From an uncultured Flavobacteriales bacterium (GTDB taxonomy: Bacteria > Bacteroidota > Bacteroidia > Flavobacteriales_D > SKUL01): a stretch of DNA of 16,481 nt. Below are positions 6,991 through 13,738 of this stretch, in pieces. The notes under the pieces were generated by a model that saw only the letters and a program-made list of their open reading frames with translations, was not told the DNA's origin and made no database searches. The stretch's first letter is position 1. The number at the start of each line of letters is the position of its first letter. Where the stretch lies: the NCBI GenBank assembly GCA_937911795.1, contig CALDPJ010000234.1, positions 1 to 16,481 on the forward strand, given 5' to 3'. Both the position numbers and the translations under genes were made by a program.

Positions 6991-7473
6991 ATGAAAAATA
7001 AATTATTTGGCTCAATTGTAGTTTTGACTGCTGTAGCACTAGTTAGCTGTGAGCCAGCTGTTCAAAAGGATGAAAATGCAGAACAGAACCGAACCGAAAG
7101 CAGCAGAAACATTGACGATGCTGAGGCGCAATACCGCGATGATGTGACCAACTTCCGTACGGATATGGAACGACGCACCATGGACAATGAGCGCCGGATT
7201 ACAGAATTGCGCAACGGAGATGCACCTGCCGACAACACCAGTACTCAACAGGATGGGACGAATACTACCACAGACGCAGATCGCGAACAAAGAGTAGAAG
7301 AACTCGAACGTAGAAATGATGATCTCCGGACAAGATTGGATGAAGCTGCTGACGACGGAGAAGAGGGCTGGCAAGAGTTTAAAGCCGACTTTAACCGTGA
7401 AATGCGTGAACTGGAACAGGAAATCAACGAATTGACTTCTGGAGACGAGGGCGATCAGGCACAAAACAACTGA
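6991..7473 (+). CDS. Acidic coiled-coil lipoprotein
   Basis: A 160-residue protein with a classical lipoprotein signal: MKNK, a hydrophobic stretch, and the lipobox LVSC with Cys20 as the acylated residue. The mature part is very acidic and strongly helical. Two coiled-coil-like segments (about 41-75, with TDMERRTMDNERRITELR spread across it, and about 98-150, with VEELERRNDDLRTRLDEA) are joined by a Thr/Asn/Asp/Gln-rich linker (76-97). The pattern of Arg/Glu heptads resembles small periplasmic stress proteins such as the sll1863-type family, but I would not assign it. It sits between a membrane mini-protein and an outer-membrane barrel, so a spacer or sensor role in the periplasm is a fair guess. 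No enzymatic motif is visible. Confidence 0.8.
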   Translation: MKNKLFGSIVVLTAVALVSCEPAVQKDENAEQNRTESSRNIDDAEAQYRDDVTNFRTDMERRTMDNERRITELRNGDAPADNTSTQQDGTNTTTDADREQRVEELERRNDDLRTRLDEAADDGEEGWQEFKADFNREMRELEQEINELTSGDEGDQAQNN

Positions 7474-7522
7474 GTGAAAAATCAGCATTCTTTATCCATT
7501 TCCTAAAATAAAAAAACAGATT

Positions 7523-8158
7523 ATGAAAATTTTGCCGCTTCTTATTGCCGCTCTTTGTTTTACAACCGTAAGCCAGGCCCAACTTTTAAATGAAGAGTTC
7601 AGAGAAAAATTATCTTTTGGATTAAAAGCGGGAATCAATATTTCTAATGTGTATGATACCCGTGGAGAAGACTTCGAGGCTGATCCAAAAGCCGGAGCCG
7701 CTGCCGGGGTATTTTTGCAAATACCTATCGGTGCCTATCTCGGCTTTCATCCTGAAGTTCTGTTTTCTCAAAAAGGATTTCATGCTACCGGAAGCTTTAT
7801 CGGACACCAGTACAGCTTTACACGTACCACCAATCACATCGACGTCCCCTTATTGATCGCTTTTAAACCGGCCGGATTTTTAACCATCCTTGGTGGACCT
7901 AATTATTCATTTATGTTCAACCAACGCGATAAATTCGATACGCCGCTGCTCAACGCAGAACAAGAGCAGGATTTCGATGATGTCAATCTGCGTCGAAATG
8001 TACTCGGCTTTATTGGCGGACTCGATTTCAACATGATGAATTTCGTATTGGGAACCCGTGTAGCCTGGGATTTTCAAACCAATCATGGAGACGGTAGTTC
8101 ATCCATACCAAGATACAGAAACACCTGGTTTCAGGTATCACTGGGTTTCAGGTTCTGA
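7523..8158 (+). CDS. PorT-type outer-membrane beta-barrel protein
   Basis: A 211-residue protein with a Sec signal peptide (MKILPLLIAALCFTTVSQA, cleavage before Gln20) and a body typical of the Bacteroidota outer-membrane beta-barrel domain (PorT family, about eight strands). Signs are the opening FGLKAGINISNVYD, GAAAGVFLQIPIGAYLGFHPE with alternating aromatic residues, IDVPLLIAFKP, and a final strand WFQVSLGFRF ending in phenylalanine, as needed by the BAM machinery. PorT of Porphyromonas gingivalis belongs to the type IX secretion system, but most members of this broad family do not, and no secretion genes are nearby. The gene follows the lipoprotein by 49 bases and is probably in the same transcript. 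Confidence 0.88.
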   Translation: MKILPLLIAALCFTTVSQAQLLNEEFREKLSFGLKAGINISNVYDTRGEDFEADPKAGAAAGVFLQIPIGAYLGFHPEVLFSQKGFHATGSFIGHQYSFTRTTNHIDVPLLIAFKPAGFLTILGGPNYSFMFNQRDKFDTPLLNAEQEQDFDDVNLRRNVLGFIGGLDFNMMNFVLGTRVAWDFQTNHGDGSSSIPRYRNTWFQVSLGFRF

Positions 8159-8223
8159 TTGGCCCTAACCCTTAATAATAATCTTATTGCTCAGTATTCA
8201 TCATATATAAAACGGAAAAAACC

Positions 8224-9513
8224 ATGATCACCACAGACCAAAACAGCATTGCACTTTCAAGATTAAATGATATTCTCAACGCTCCAAAGGATGGTGAATT
8301 CGATAATATTGCAAGATTGGCTGCCGAAGTACTCAACGTTCCATTTGTATTGATTTCGCTGGTGCACTCAGGAAAACAAAAAACGAAGACTATGGCCTTC
8401 GCGAACGGAACCAGTCAGTTTGCAGCATCAGATATTACAGAAACCAATGTATCTGTCTCGGTTTCTTCGAGAGCATATTTGTCCGATGATCTTATGCGAA
8501 AGCATCCTGACGTTATAAAAGAGGCACTGGCAGAGAGCGATGAACTCGATTTTCGGGCAACCGCTCCCCTGGTGACCAAATCGGGTGATCACCTCGGAAC
8601 GCTCTATGCATTTGACAGAGATGGCCGCTTGTGGGGAAATGTACACTGGGAGATTCTCGATGTAATAGCCGGAATAATCGTGGGTCAGCTCGAAGTTAAA
8701 ATTGCTGCCCAAAACATTATTCGGGAACAACAGGATATGGCGTATGTAATGTCACACGACATTCGTGGGGCGGTGTGCAACATTCCCGTTTTGGTAAAAA
8801 TGATTCAGGACGAAAAGGAAGATTCTGACAAGCAAAAGGCACTGGGTAATATGATTGTTAAGGCAGCAGAAAAAAGCCTGCAATCGGTGGATCAGTTCTA
8901 CGCAAATTCTCAGATGACAACTGCTGATAATTCAGAAAAATCAGACATGAATTTATCAGATGTCGCCCGTAAAACAATTACGGCACACCGCCCGTTCGCA
9001 GCAAGAAAGCAGGTGACCCTTAACATGCTTATCGAGCCTAATATTCAACTTACAGGCAACAGGAAAAGCATTGTTAAATTACTGGATAATTTATTGAGCA
9101 ACGCCATTAAGTATAGCAAGGACGGTCAAACTGTTGATGTTATCCTCGTAAGGAGCAAAGACTTTATAATTCTGGAAGTCCGGGATGAAGGAGTAGGAAT
9201 GTCGCGAAACGATCTCAACAATGCATTTACAAAATTTGGATCCTTTGATTCGAAACCAGGTAATGGTGAAGACACCTCCGGCCTTGGACTTTGGGTAGTA
9301 AATGAAATTGCAAGAGATCACGACGGAAGGGTAACCTTGAAAAGCCGGGGAAAAGGTAAGGGAACCACATTTACAGTGATGCTGCCACATATGACAGATT
9401 ACCTGAATAACAAAGTTTCAAAAAAGCGACCGGCACACCGTATTCTTTCAGCAGGCGATTACGCGAAAAACGGTGCCTCGGTTTCCAACAAACACATCAA
9501 TCCTCAACTATAA
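8224..9513 (+). CDS. Soluble GAF-domain sensor histidine kinase
   Basis: A 429-residue two-component kinase without a signal peptide or membrane helix. The first part (about 10-160) is a GAF domain of the type common in Bacteroidota: FDNIARLAAEVLNVPFVLIS near the start, then RATAPLVTKSGDHLGTLYAF (111-130). The phosphorylation helix has MSHDIRGAVCNIP with His178 as acceptor. The ATPase part shows the N box LLDNLLSNAIKYS (287-299, Asn293), the G1 box DEGVGM (321-326) and the G2 box GLGLWVV (353-359). A basic tail of about 40 residues follows the ATPase domain. No response regulator is encoded in the window, so it is an orphan kinase or acts on a distant regulator. Its position between envelope genes suggests it senses an intracellular sign of the same stress; the GAF ligand cannot be read from the sequence. 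Confidence 0.92.
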   Translation: MITTDQNSIALSRLNDILNAPKDGEFDNIARLAAEVLNVPFVLISLVHSGKQKTKTMAFANGTSQFAASDITETNVSVSVSSRAYLSDDLMRKHPDVIKEALAESDELDFRATAPLVTKSGDHLGTLYAFDRDGRLWGNVHWEILDVIAGIIVGQLEVKIAAQNIIREQQDMAYVMSHDIRGAVCNIPVLVKMIQDEKEDSDKQKALGNMIVKAAEKSLQSVDQFYANSQMTTADNSEKSDMNLSDVARKTITAHRPFAARKQVTLNMLIEPNIQLTGNRKSIVKLLDNLLSNAIKYSKDGQTVDVILVRSKDFIILEVRDEGVGMSRNDLNNAFTKFGSFDSKPGNGEDTSGLGLWVVNEIARDHDGRVTLKSRGKGKGTTFTVMLPHMTDYLNNKVSKKRPAHRILSAGDYAKNGASVSNKHINPQL

Positions 9514-9534
9514 TTTCACTAAACTCAAACAACA

Positions 9535-9687
9535 ATGGGAAATTTACTTTACATCATCGCTGTAATTCTGATCATTGCCTGGGCCGTAGGGTTCCTCGGT
9601 TTTCAATCTGGCGGAATTATCCACATCCTACTCGTTATCGCCCTGATTGCGGTTCTTCTCAGAATTATTCAGGGACGAAGAGTATAG
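9535..9687 (+). CDS. lmo0937-type mini membrane protein (50 residues)
   Basis: This gene is too short for usual gene callers. The protein starts MGNLLYIIAVILIIAWAVGF, continues with LGFQSGGIIHILLVIALIAV and ends LLRIIQGRRV. Two hydrophobic helices are joined by a short Gly-rich turn (GFQSGG). This pattern, from MGNLLYIIAVIL to the basic GRR end, is what I know as the lmo0937 family, widespread tiny membrane proteins in Firmicutes and Bacteroidota that often lie near stress genes; the function is unknown. The ATG follows a purine-rich CAAACAACA leader, 21 bases after the kinase stop, and the YtxH gene follows 46 bases later, so all three are probably cotranscribed. Confidence 0.88.
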   Translation: MGNLLYIIAVILIIAWAVGFLGFQSGGIIHILLVIALIAVLLRIIQGRRV

Positions 9688-9733
9688 CAATACAGATAAG
9701 TAATTATTAATCACTTTAAAAAATAAAACAATC

Positions 9734-10036
9734 ATGAGTGCAGGAAAATCAATTTTAGGAATATTAGCCGGAGCCGCAGTTGGCGCCGCAATCGGGATAC
9801 TTTATGCCCCAGACAGAGGCGAAGAAACCAGAAAGAAAATCTCCAAAAAAGGCCGTGAAATCTCTGAGGACATGGAGAAAAAATTCAGCAATCTTTCAGG
9901 AATGGTTACCGAAAAACTGGATAACATTAAACGCGAAGTTGGAAAACGAGCAGACGCCAGAACAGATCGTGATGAAAGAGTGAACGAAATGGCATCAGCC
10001 GGAACGACTGGAAACAAAGGGAATTCCAATATGTAA
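9734..10036 (+). CDS. YtxH-domain membrane protein
   Basis: A 100-residue protein with the YtxH/gas-vesicle-protein-like layout: a Gly/Ala-rich N-terminal helix (about 5-24, with ILGILAGAAVGAAIGILYAP), the family hallmark AP(D)RGEETRKK right after it (25-35), then an amphipathic helical part rich in Lys and Glu (about 33-75), and a Gly/Asn-rich tail. YtxH proteins are anchored in the membrane with the helical part in the cytoplasm, and many are part of general or cell-envelope stress regulons. It is the last gene before a strong terminator and pairs here with an lmo0937-type protein, a combination I associate with Bacteroidota stress clusters. Confidence 0.9.
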   Translation: MSAGKSILGILAGAAVGAAIGILYAPDRGEETRKKISKKGREISEDMEKKFSNLSGMVTEKLDNIKREVGKRADARTDRDERVNEMASAGTTGNKGNSNM

Positions 10037-10042
10037 AAACTA

Positions 10043-10061
10043 ATCCGGAAGGCTTCCGGAT
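10043..10061 (+). repeat. Hairpin just after the YtxH gene
   Basis: ATCCGGA and TCCGGAT form a perfect 7-base stem around a 5-base loop (AGGCT), starting 6 bases after the YtxH stop. No T-run follows, so it is more likely an mRNA-end stabiliser or a weak terminator than a full intrinsic terminator. Confidence 0.5.
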
Positions 10062-10162
10062 CCTAAGTTGTGAGATAAGGTGCAGTTACTGTAACCTTTC
10101 CACATTCTAAATAATACAACGGTCTTCAGGGCTGACAGAATAATATTACCACAGGTTGACGC

Positions 10163-10194
10163 AAAGGACGGATTGAAGCTCCGTCCTTTTTTTT
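10163..10194 (+). terminator. Strong intrinsic terminator closing the envelope/stress gene row
   Basis: A 10-base perfect stem (AAAGGACGGA with TCCGTCCTTT) around a 7-base loop TTGAAGC runs directly into an uninterrupted T-run ending at 10194. This is a textbook rho-independent terminator for plus-strand transcripts, lying 126 bases after the YtxH gene, and it marks the right end of the unit. The leading A-run also allows weak function on the other strand. Confidence 0.88.
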
Positions 10195-10576
10195 GCCCCT
10201 AAAAAAGGGGGATGTTGTAATAATGTGCGATTAGGAAGGGCTATAAAATCCGAAAACCCTCGAGGAGGGTTTTCAGAGCTATGAAACAGAAAAACTTCGC
10301 ATGGCCAAGCGCAAGGCTGCGCTTTCTATTAAAAATCTGCAAGAAATGCAGACGGCCTTACAAGTTAACGCGTACCAAAGGTAGATAAGTAGAATCGGTA
10401 TTGCAAACTTTTCTTAAAATTTACACAAATCCCACATTATAAAACAAGTCAAATAGCTCTTAACCAAAAGTATATCCTTTTAACAAATTGTTCCGCCAAT
10501 GAAATACACAAGCAATTGGTAGCCTATTTTCAGTGGTTGGAAGAATAAATTAACCGATTGATCCCTGCATTATTTA
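10195..10576. other. Gene-poor stretch with two more hairpins and tiny ORFs
   Basis: Two further inverted repeats follow the terminator: CCCCT/AGGGG (10196-10210, 5-base stem) and GAAAACCCTC/GAGGGTTTTC (10252-10274, 10-base stem with 3-base loop). Just after the second lie two overlapping tiny plus-strand frames: 10281-10388 (35 residues, Lys/Arg-rich, with KICKKCRRPY) and 10301-10384 (27 residues, starting MAKRKAALSIKNLQEMQ). Neither has a known relative, so I do not call them as genes. The rest up to the end of the FAD oxidase gene is A/T-rich and I see nothing in it. The 10252-10274 hairpin could end minus-strand transcripts of the oxidase, though it is about 300 bases from its stop. Confidence 0.5.
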
Positions 10577-11986
10577 CTAAATCGCTTTTCCCGGGTTCAA
10601 AATACCGTTCGGATCAAATATATTTTTAATGCCTTTGAACAACTCCCGGTGTAACGGCGAAAATACCACATCCAGGTATGGTCGCTGAACATATCCGATA
10701 CCATGTTCGCCCGAAATGGTTCCCCCCAACTCTTTCGTCAGCTCAAATATTTCACGAACGCCTTTTGTCAGATTAAAATTCCAATCGTCGTCCGACAAGT
10801 CACCTTTAATAATATTGACATGCAGGTTTCCATCTCCGGCGTGACCATAACACACCGATTGAAATCCGTATTTCCTTCCAATACTTTTGACCCCCACCAG
10901 CAACTGAGGCAAAGCAAATCGAGGCACTACCGTATCTTCTTCCTTATAAACAGAATTGGATTTAACCGCTTCACTAACTCTTCTTCTTAATTTCCAAAGT
11001 GCGTCTTTCTGATCCTCGCTTTCGGCAAACAGCACTTCATCGGCACCAAAAAGTTCTACAACTTCATTGATCTTTTCGCACTCCGCAACCAGTACATCCA
11101 GATCATTTCCATCTACTTCGATCAACAGGTGCGCCTGGTGGTGATCTTCTATCTGCACGGTAACCTCCTCTACAAATCGCGCAGCCCAATCAATGGCATC
11201 GCGCTCCATAAATTCAAGAGCAGACGGTGTGATTCCGGCTTTAAAAATTGCAGCTACTGCCGCGCAGGCTTTCTCTGCACTCGAAAAAGGCACCAGCATG
11301 AGCAGATTTTTCTGAGGAAGCGGAATCAAACGCATAACTGCTTTTGTGATAACACCCAGCGTTCCTTCACTGCCGATCATCAATTGCGTCAGATTATAGC
11401 CGGTTGCATTCTTCAACACATTCGCGCCGGTCCAGATGATCTCTCCATTGGGCAACACCACCTCCAGATTGAGCACAAAATCTTTGGTCACTCCATACTT
11501 TAAGGCATGTGGTCCGCCGGAGTTCTCGGCCAGATTACCCCCGATAAAACAAGAACCCCGACTAGCCGGATCAGGCGGATAATATAAACCAAGTTCTGCA
11601 ACCGCTTCCTGAAAAACCTGCGTAATGACACCAGGCTCCACGGTAGCCTGAAGATTGTCGGTATCGATGTTCAAAATTTTATCGAATCGCTCCATTGAAA
11701 GCCCTACTCCGCCAAAAATGCTGAGTGCTCCCCCACTCAATCCTGTGCGGGCTCCGATGGGTGTCACCGGAATAAATTTTTCATTACAGAATTTCAAAAT
11801 TGCTGAAACCTCACCAGAATTGGCCGGTTTTACCACAACTTCGGGTGGGAAACTGAGATTTTCTGTTTCATCATGACCGTATTCTGACCGGCTTTCAGCA
11901 TCGGTCAGTACCCAATCATTACCCACAATACTTTTCAGAACCTGAATTACTTCGATATTTGTTGTTCCAAATTCTTTTTGGCGCAT
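10577..11986 (-). CDS. FAD-linked D-lactate/glycolate dehydrogenase (GlcD/DLD family)
   Basis: A 469-residue flavoenzyme of the GlcD/D-lactate dehydrogenase type that oxidises a 2-hydroxy acid and passes electrons to the quinone pool or an electron carrier. The PCMH-type FAD domain shows PEVVVKPANSGEVSAILKFC (48-67), PIGARTGLSGGALS (77-90), YPPDPASRGSCFIGGNLAEN (136-155) and GSEGTLGVIT (205-214). The C-terminal cap has GHAGDGNLHVN (381-391), whose histidines bind the active-site metal, and SGEHGIG (425-431), and ends DPNGILNPGKAI. The substrate (D-lactate, glycolate or D-2-hydroxyglutarate) cannot be told by eye. No GlcE/GlcF partner or Fe-S domain is present. The frame extends to a TTG at 12013, but that TTG lies inside a -7 promoter box, so the ATG at 11986 is chosen. 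Confidence 0.9.
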   Translation of the reverse strand: MRQKEFGTTNIEVIQVLKSIVGNDWVLTDAESRSEYGHDETENLSFPPEVVVKPANSGEVSAILKFCNEKFIPVTPIGARTGLSGGALSIFGGVGLSMERFDKILNIDTDNLQATVEPGVITQVFQEAVAELGLYYPPDPASRGSCFIGGNLAENSGGPHALKYGVTKDFVLNLEVVLPNGEIIWTGANVLKNATGYNLTQLMIGSEGTLGVITKAVMRLIPLPQKNLLMLVPFSSAEKACAAVAAIFKAGITPSALEFMERDAIDWAARFVEEVTVQIEDHHQAHLLIEVDGNDLDVLVAECEKINEVVELFGADEVLFAESEDQKDALWKLRRRVSEAVKSNSVYKEEDTVVPRFALPQLLVGVKSIGRKYGFQSVCYGHAGDGNLHVNIIKGDLSDDDWNFNLTKGVREIFELTKELGGTISGEHGIGYVQRPYLDVVFSPLHRELFKGIKNIFDPNGILNPGKAI

Positions 11987-12010
11987 AAAGTTCGGGTGTG
12001 GGATGCACCA

Positions 12011-12018
12011 CAAAGATA
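12011..12018 (-). promoter_or_regulatory. Candidate Bacteroidota -7 promoter box (TATCTTTG)
   Basis: An exact TAnnTTTG match on the minus strand, 24 bases upstream of the ATG at 11986. Transcription would begin at about 12004, downstream of the alternative TTG start, which decides the start codon of the FAD oxidase. No clear TTTG element was found at the standard distance upstream. Confidence 0.5.
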
Positions 12019-12166
12019 TTTATTCGGATCAAACGCATAGCTACCGGCATTTAGGCACAAATGCATATATTCGGGGCTTCTCTTTTTTTTGATGATTCAA
12101 CCTCTAACGTTGGCACAATCTGTAAATCAAACAACTCCCTCTCAGTAATCTAATGTTATCAAACTT

Positions 12167-13720
12167 ATGAGCGATTCTACACCCGAAGTGAAAAAACGAA
12201 AAGGTGGCCTTGCCCGATTTCTGGATATCATAGAAGTCGCCGGAAATAAACTTCCTGATCCCGCCATTCTCTTTTTAATCCTGCTAATCGTAATTTGGAT
12301 TTTCTCGGCCATTATGTCGAATATGACATTTACCGAAATCGATCCACGTTCAGGCGAAGCGGTAAATATTATCAACCTGCTTACTGGTCCTTCACTGGCC
12401 GATTTCCTCTCCGGAATGGTCAATACCTTTATGAGTTTTGCTCCGTTGGGAATTGTGCTGGTTGCAATGTTGGGTGTTGGAGTTGCCGAACATTCGGGAT
12501 TCATAAACGCCGGATTAAAATACCTGCTCGGCCTGACACCGGCTAAATTACTTACACCGATGTTGATTCTGGTTGCCATCGTCAGCCATACGGCCACGGA
12601 TGCCGGATATGTGTTGGTGATTCCGCTGGGTGGGGTTATATTTTATGCAGCGGGGCGCCATCCTCTGGCCGGTATTGCTGCAGCTTTTGCCGGAGTATCC
12701 GGAGGCTTCAGCGCCAACTTTGTACCTTCAGGAATCGATCCTTTGCTACAGGGTTTCACCCAGGCAGCCGCACGAATCATCGACCCGGCCATTGAACTTA
12801 ACCCACTAAACAACTGGTTTTTCACCGGAATTTCGAGCATTCTGATCGTCGGATTGGGCTGGTACCTTACGGATAAAGTAGTGGAACCACGCCTGAAACG
12901 CACCGCACCTGTGGACGAACAAATTGACGACGAACCCACGATGGATAAACTTGAATCCCACGAGAAAAAAGCATTCTGGGTTTCTACAGGTGCCATGATT
13001 CTAGGATTGATCGGGTTGTTTTTTTGGGTGATGCCCGAGGATTCGGCCATGCGGTCACCGGATGGTGAAGTGGCTTCGTTCGCTGCTCCGCTCATGCGAT
13101 CAATCGTACCGCTCATTTTCTTAATATTCCTATTGCCCGGGGTGATTTACGGCTACATGGTCAAAACCTATAAGAACTCCAAAGATCTGATTCAAAGTAT
13201 GAGTAAGGCAATGACCGGGATGAGCTATTATATTGTAATGGCCTTTTTCTGCGCATTGTTCATCGAAGCCTTTGGTAAATCAAATATCGGAGCATTGCTG
13301 GCGCTGAAAGGTGCCTCCGGCTTGCAGGCTATGGCATTGCCCGCTGAAATCACCATTGTCGGAATCATCTTGTTAACAGCAATGGTAAACCTGTTAATTG
13401 GATCGGCCTCAGCCAAATGGGCACTCATCGGACCAATTATGGTTCCGATGCTCATGCAGCTGAATATTTCTCCTGACCTAACCCAGGCTGCCTATCGGGT
13501 TGGCGATTCTGTTTCGAATATCGTAACCCCATTGATGCCCTACTTCCCCTTGGTGGTGGTATTCTGCCAGCGTTACGTGAAACGAACCGGTATCGGAACC
13601 CTGGTGGCGATGATGATCCCCTATTCTGCAGTTTTCCTCGTCTCATGGACCATCTTCCTGTTGATATACTGGAAACTGGGCATTCCACTTGGACTGCAAT
13701 CGAACTACATTTATCCGTAA
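12167..13720 (+). CDS. AbgT-family transporter
   Basis: A 517-residue inner-membrane carrier of the AbgT family, named for E. coli AbgT, which takes up p-aminobenzoyl-glutamate; the structurally known members MtrF and YdaH have been reported to export sulfonamides. Family hallmarks are VAGNKLPDPAILF (24-36), SHTATDAGYVLVIPLGG (140-156), GVSGGFSANFVPSGIDPLLQ (176-195), SASAKWALIGPIMVPML (413-429) and RVGDSVSNIVTPLMPYFP (444-461). About ten or more hydrophobic segments are visible, with an acidic cytoplasmic loop near 248-266. The length is usual for the family. The next gene, a peptidase, starts 18 bases after the stop, so the carrier leads an operon. Its natural substrate here is unknown; the peptidase neighbours point to a peptide- or acyl-glutamate-like compound. 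The intervening 180 bases to the divergent oxidase gene must hold its promoter, but no exact box was found. Confidence 0.92.
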   Translation: MSDSTPEVKKRKGGLARFLDIIEVAGNKLPDPAILFLILLIVIWIFSAIMSNMTFTEIDPRSGEAVNIINLLTGPSLADFLSGMVNTFMSFAPLGIVLVAMLGVGVAEHSGFINAGLKYLLGLTPAKLLTPMLILVAIVSHTATDAGYVLVIPLGGVIFYAAGRHPLAGIAAAFAGVSGGFSANFVPSGIDPLLQGFTQAAARIIDPAIELNPLNNWFFTGISSILIVGLGWYLTDKVVEPRLKRTAPVDEQIDDEPTMDKLESHEKKAFWVSTGAMILGLIGLFFWVMPEDSAMRSPDGEVASFAAPLMRSIVPLIFLIFLLPGVIYGYMVKTYKNSKDLIQSMSKAMTGMSYYIVMAFFCALFIEAFGKSNIGALLALKGASGLQAMALPAEITIVGIILLTAMVNLLIGSASAKWALIGPIMVPMLMQLNISPDLTQAAYRVGDSVSNIVTPLMPYFPLVVVFCQRYVKRTGIGTLVAMMIPYSAVFLVSWTIFLLIYWKLGIPLGLQSNYIYP

Positions 13721-13738
13721 AACTGATCTTCTGAAACC

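Noticed and set aside
7039..7488. 149-codon minus-strand frame opposite the lipoprotein gene
   Set aside because: The plus-strand frame has a proper lipobox and coiled-coil pattern; the minus frame is its complement artefact.
12142..13116. Minus-strand frames of 151 and 157 codons opposite the AbgT gene
   Set aside because: The AbgT frame is continuous over 517 codons with several family motifs. The opposite frames are shadows.
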